DNA of 64,000 bases from Lichenostomus cassidix (Eukaryota > Chordata > Aves > Passeriformes > Meliphagidae). Every line of letters begins with the position of its first letter. Position 1 is the stretch's first letter. Made by a program: the position numbers and the translations under genes. Shown in pieces: positions 60,090 through 64,000 of the stretch. Under the pieces are notes generated by a model. The model was not told where the DNA came from. It made no database searches and saw only the letters and a list, made by a program, of their open reading frames with translations. The stretch lies in the NCBI GenBank assembly GCA_008360975.2, contig CM039202.1:3544128-3608127 (forward strand), in the 5' to 3' direction.

Positions 60090-60500
60090 TGCACGCCCAG
60101 CAGGCCAGGGCAGATGTCACTGCAGGATGTCCCTGCAGTGGTGCCAGCCCTCCTGAGGCACCAGCAAAGCTGGGGGGAGCCAGGTGGTCCCAGCTCCAGC
60201 TGCTGCCAGTTGCAGGTGCTCACAGTCCCCCTGCAGCTCTCCTGGAGCCCCTTTAGGCACAGAAAGGAGCTCTGAGGACTCCCTGGAGCTTCTCTTCTCC
60301 AGCTGAACAGCCCCAGCTCTCCCAGCCTGGCTCCAGACGTTCTCCAGCCCTGGGAGCATCTCTGTGGCCTCCTCTGGACTCTGCAGCAGCTCCACATCCT
60401 CCAGCTGGGATCCCAGGGCTGCAGTTTGGGTCTCACCTGACTGGGGCCGAGGAGCCGAATCCCTCCAGAGCTGCTGTCCACGCTGCAGGATCAGCCCGGG
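60090..60500 (-). mobile_element. CR1 fragment, antisense
   Basis: CTCTCCTGGAGCCCCTTTAG, CTTCTCCAGCTGAACAGCCC, CAGCTCTCCCAGCCTGGCTC and GGCCTCCTCTGGACTCTGCA, a typical antisense CR1 segment. Bases 60500-60970 contain no recognised gene. Confidence 0.85.
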
Positions 60501-60974
60501 AGAAGGAAGAAGGAGAAGGAACCAACATCTGCACAGATGTAAAGCACATGGAAAGCCTTGCAGCGAGCTGGGAGGCCACAGCTGCTGATCGCAGCTCAGA
60601 GCAGGCTGTGTCCACTCCCTGCGAGTGCTTTGCAATCCCTGCAGAGCGAGTTCAGCCACCTCACGTGTGTTCATTTCCCTCAGCGTTACCTCACGTGTCC
60701 CTGGAGCTGCGAAAGGTGAGCTGGCACTTTGATCCCAAGGTCACGGCAGTGCTGGATAAAACCTGGCCAGGTTTTTACACCTCCCCGAGCGCTCGATAAA
60801 CACAGGGATCCCCAACCCCATCCCGCTGCCGTGCCCGGTCCCATACTGTGCCCATTGCTGGAGCTGCGGGAGATGACATCCATTACCCAAACACCCACCC
60901 TGACGGTGTTTATGTTATTTTTTTCTGCCGTTCGGCGCTGCCGCGGTGGCTCCCAGGCGGCGCGGCGCGGAAAA

Positions 60975-61121
60975 GGGGAAACCTGAACCAATCAATCATT
61001 CTTGGCGCGCAACCCCATTGGCTGCCCTGGGGGGGGGCGGGGCTTAGCGGGGGTATATAATGGGCGGGGAGGCGCATTTTCTTCATTGCTGCTCCTGCCG
61101 CTCGTGGGGTTTGGATCCGGC
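60975..61121 (+). promoter_or_regulatory. Promoter of the gene starting at 61122
   Basis: CCAAT at 60988, E2F-like TTGGCGCGC at 61003-61011, a second CCAAT on the minus strand (ATTGG near 61017), GC box GGGGGCGGGGC, TATA box TATATAA at 61054-61060, and the ATG at 61122. Confidence 0.75.
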
Positions 61122-61207
61122 ATGGCTACCGCGCTCCGGCCCCTCCGCACCCTCGGCCGCGCCGCGCTGGAGCCCCGCGACCGCCGCCTGCACCTCAGCG
61201 CCGCCAG
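61122..61207 (+). CDS. MTHFD2: Exon 1 of a mitochondrial protein gene, probably MTHFD2
   Basis: ATG in good context, 28 codons plus 2 nt, then a clean donor (CCAG then GTACGG). The product is Arg/Ala/Leu-rich with almost no acidic residues (MATALRPLRTLGRAAL..., ending RLHLSAA), a mitochondrial targeting presequence. The end LHLSAA(R/S) aligns with my recollection of mammalian MTHFD2 exon 1 (FHLAAVR), the mitochondrial methylenetetrahydrofolate dehydrogenase/cyclohydrolase, and the E2F/CCAAT promoter suits a proliferation-linked enzyme. No second exon is found before the window ends. The gene identity is tentative; the exon itself is well supported. Confidence 0.45.
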
Positions 61208-61489
61208 GTACGGCCCGGGATACCGGGGGGTGTGTGGGGATGGTTTGGAGGGAGGCGGGAGCGGCGCCCACCCCGCTCCGCCCGGTCCCGGCGCGCTGAG
61301 GGATGTGAGGGGAGGCCCAGCCCGGTTCGGTCTCCCCTCGGGCCGGGGTCGCGGCCCGATTCGCCCCCGCTGTTCCGGGGTGAGCGGGCGGGCCCCCAGC
61401 GGCCGCGCCGAGCGGTGCAGGCTGATGAAATCCCGCGCCCGCCTTGCGTGGGTGTGCGGGGCTGCCCGGGCACGGGAGGGACAGACCGA

Positions 61490-62000
61490 GACCTCTCACA
61501 CCGGGACTGCCCTGGGGCCAGGGGGATGGAGACTGCCCCGGCCATCCCCCGGGATGAGAGGGACAGAGACCCCCGATCATCCCCCAGAGTGTGAGGGACA
61601 GAGAAACCCCACATCGGGGTTCCTCTGCGGCGAGGGGGATGGAGACTCTCCTGGGCATCCCCCGGGATGAGAAGGACGGAGACACCCTCAGTCATCCTTC
61701 AGAGTGAGAGGGACAGAGACACCCCCCTCAGCCATTCCCCGGGGTGAGAAGGAGGGAGACCACCCCCTCGTCTTCATCATCCCCTGGTGTGGCAGGGACA
61801 GAGACCCTTGAGCATCCCCTGGTGTGGCAGGGACAGAGACCCTTGAGCATCCCCTGGTGTGACAGGGACAGAGACCCACACCCCACAACAAACCCACACC
61901 CCACAGGGACAGAGACCCTTGAGCATCCCCTGGTGTGACAGGGACAGAGACCCCCCCAGCACTCCCCGGCCACTGGGTTAAGAGGGGCAGAGAGCCCCGA
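61490..62000. repeat. ~35-60 bp minisatellite (orientation B)
   Basis: Units GAGGGACAGAGACCCCCGAT, CATCCCCCGGGATGAGA; from 61785 onward close ~42-bp copies GGTGTGGCAGGGACAGAGAC, CCTTGAGCATCCCCT. Reverse complement of the family at 58030-58290. Confidence 0.9.
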
Positions 62001-62529
62001 GCATCCCACCCTCCTCAGTGTTTCGAGCTCCCTTTTTCTTCCCGGGAGCTCCTGGCGCTTCTCCCTCTCCCTGGGAGCCCAGGGCAGCCCAGTGTCAGGG
62101 GAAAATCCCTGTGAGTTTTGGAGCAGTTCTCGGGGTGCTTTTCCATAATCCCCAGAGCTTCAGTGTCAGGACTGTAGCTAGAGAAGGTCAGAAAAGAGCA
62201 CTGTTGGACTGAATGCAGGGTCCTGCTAGGAGAAGATGCATCTATGAGGCAGCTGGTAGATTTTTGAGGAGAAAGTGTAGCAAATTCATCTTGGATGGTG
62301 TTGTGCAGGGAGGGTTGGAATCTGCATTTTGGGTCAGTTGTCCCTGGATTCCTGGGGCAGGCGGAGTAGGTTTTGGAGTTGTGATGCAGCTGGGCTGGGA
62401 GTTGCTCCAGAAATGGGCAGGTTGCAGCAATGCCAGGAATGCTGTGGGGAGCATCTGCCTGCTCCTGCTTGGAAGAGAGGAAAATCAGGCAGGTGAGTGC
62501 TGGGCATGAGGCCTTGCAGCAAGGCCAGA

Positions 62530-62800
62530 CTTAAATCACAGAATATCCTGAGCTGGAGAGACCCACAGGATCACTGATCCAATCCCTGGCCCTGCACAGA
62601 CACCCAGCAACCCCACCCTGTGCATCCCTGGCAGTGCTGTCCAAACACTCCTGGAGCTCTGGAGCTGTGCCCATTCCCTGGGGAGCCTGGGCAGTGCCCA
62701 GCACCCTCTGGGGGAAGAACCTTTCCCAAAATCCACCCTAAACCCCCCTGGCACAGCTCCAGGTGTTCCCTCAGCCCTGTCCCTGCTCCCAGAGAGCAGA
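62530..62800 (-). mobile_element. CR1 fragment, antisense
   Basis: AATCACAGAATATCCTGAGC, CCCTGGCAGTGCTGTCCAAA, CCCATTCCCTGGGGAGCCTG, AACCTTTCCCAAAATCCACC. Typical CR1 3' half in reverse. Bases 62010-62520 and 62810-63490 are unique or undetermined; no exon recognised. Confidence 0.88.
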
Positions 62801-63499
62801 GATTGGAGTTGCCCCTCAGGAGGAACCTCTTAATGCCATAGTGAAGCCTTGACGTGAGGCTTGGGAAGGGGAATTCCTCTCACAAAGGGATCAGTGGATG
62901 GGAATGATGTTCCAATGAGAACTGCAGTGGTACCTGAAGGGAAAAATCCCAGTGTAGGAGTGGGCACAGCCTGCTCAGAGCTGGCATCAGCTGCTGTGGC
63001 CTCCCAGCTCACTGCAGATCTCTCCATGTGCTGCGGCCTGGAATGAGCCTGGATATTCCCAGTACAAATTTAGTCTGGAAATCAGTGTGAGGAGCTGTTT
63101 GGACAGGGTTTGAAGGGGCCAATGTCCCCTCTGCTCTAGGGAGACCTTGGAGGCTGTCAGGGTGGGAAACCAGCACTCCCAGTTCAGCTCCAACAGCCTG
63201 GAGATACAACTGGTGGTGATGACTCGAGCAGGGCAGGGGGTGAGATCGGTGATATCGGCTCCTGCAAGATCTGTGCTGTGCTGGGTGACCCCACAGCCTT
63301 GCCAAGGAATTTGTGGGGGGATGAGGATCGCTGGGAACAGCCCTGGGTGTCTGCTGTGCTGCTCCAGCCAGGATCACTGAACAGACCTTGACAGACTGTT
63401 CTGGGGTCAGCTGTGCTTTGTGGTGAAGCTGCTGTGCCTTCCCAGGTCACTAAAAATGGGAACTCAGAGTGTCTTAGCTGGAAATGTGCTCCAGGTGAA

Positions 63500-63902
63500 T
63501 GATACTGACAGCGAAAAGAGAAGAGTATTTCCTGTTTTTTCGTGGGGAAAAAAATTACCTCATTATCACTGTCTACAACTTCCTGAAAGGTGGTTGTAGT
63601 GAGGTGGGGGTTGGTCTCTTTTTCCGGGCAACAACTGACAGAACAAGAGGACACAGTCTTAAGTTGCGCCAAGGAAAATATAGGTTAGATATTAGGAGAA
63701 ACTTTTTTACAGAAAGAGTGATAAAATATTGGAATGGTCTGCCTGGGGAGGTGGTGGAGTCACCATCCCTGCACGTGTTTAAAAAGAGACTGGATGTGGC
63801 GCTTGGTGCCATGGTTTAGTTTAGTTGAGGTGTTAGGACAGAGGTTGGACTTGATGATCTTGAAGGTCTCTTCCAACCTGGTAATTCTGTGATTCTGTGA
63901 TC
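63500..63902 (+). mobile_element. CR1-type LINE 3' end with degenerate ORF remnant
   Basis: Encodes the CR1-type C-terminal motif [20 protein letters not shown] then [20 protein letters not shown], followed by GGTTGGACTTGATGATCTTG, AAGGTCTCTTCCAACC and the terminal ATTCTGTGATTCTGTGAT. 5'-truncated, well preserved and therefore relatively young. Confidence 0.88.
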
Positions 63903-64000
63903 AGGGGGTTTAGGCTGGATTTTAGGAAAGGTTCTCTCCCCACAGGGTGGTGGGGCTCTGAAGAGGCTCCCCAGGGAATGGGCACAGCCCCAAAGCTGTC
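63903..64000 (+). mobile_element. CR1 fragment reaching the window edge
   Basis: GGGGGTTTAGGCTGGATTTT, AGGAAAGGTTCTCTCCCCAC, GGCTCCCCAGGGAATGGGCA: internal CR1 segment immediately after the 3' end of another copy. Confidence 0.8.

Overview
The window is vertebrate genomic DNA, almost certainly from a bird and most likely a songbird. It carries many CR1 retroposon fragments, some with the CR1 3' end of ATTCTGTG repeats, and one LTR that resembles LTRs I associate with passerine ERVs. The genes are compact and GC-rich with short exons. The introns are filled by tandem arrays, as is typical of GC-rich avian microchromosomes. There is one 500-base assembly gap (57190-57689).

Five protein-coding genes can be assembled exon by exon, with GT/AG junctions and reading phases that agree, and a sixth is suggested by one exon. 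(1) The 5' end of SNRNP200 (Brr2, the U5 snRNP helicase) is on the minus strand: coding exons 1-5 at 12824-4840, with intron 5 running off the left edge. (2) SEMA4C is on the plus strand: CpG-island promoter and non-coding exon near 16550-16825, 14 coding exons at 18730-28519, poly(A) signal at 29457. (3) ANKRD39 is on the plus strand: 4 exons, 30833-32226. (4) CNNM4 is on the minus strand: 7 coding exons, 44471-35310, with a long 3' UTR. (5) LMAN2L (VIPL) is on the plus strand: 8 coding exons, 45933-57010. CNNM4 and LMAN2L are divergent over a 1.46-kb shared promoter region. (6) A plus-strand exon at 61122-61207 encodes a mitochondrial presequence and resembles exon 1 of MTHFD2. SEMA4C-ANKRD39-CNNM4-LMAN2L matches the human 2q11.2 block, but no CNNM3 or ANKRD23 coding sequence is visible between ANKRD39 and CNNM4.

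Tandem repeats occupy much of the window. Region by region: G-poor then C-poor opposed arrays in SNRNP200 intron 5 (1-4810); arrays in SNRNP200 introns 1-4 (4900-12780); intergenic arrays (13235-16530); arrays in nearly every larger SEMA4C intron and its 3' UTR; arrays in the CNNM4 3' UTR and introns; arrays in LMAN2L introns 2-7; an LTR and CR1 copies right of the gap.

The most unusual observation is that several arrays do not merely sit in introns. They repeat the neighbouring splice junction itself, exon bases included. Donor-bearing copies occur in SNRNP200 introns 4 and 2, SEMA4C intron 10 and ANKRD39 intron 2. Acceptor-bearing copies occur in SEMA4C introns 1 and 11. A comparable amplification affects regulatory DNA: eight perfect TGACGTCA (CRE) palindromes alternate with CCACGCCC boxes between CNNM4 and LMAN2L. 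I propose this as one phenomenon, tandem arrays seeded on functional boundaries. It is directly visible in the sequence, but its functional consequence is untested.
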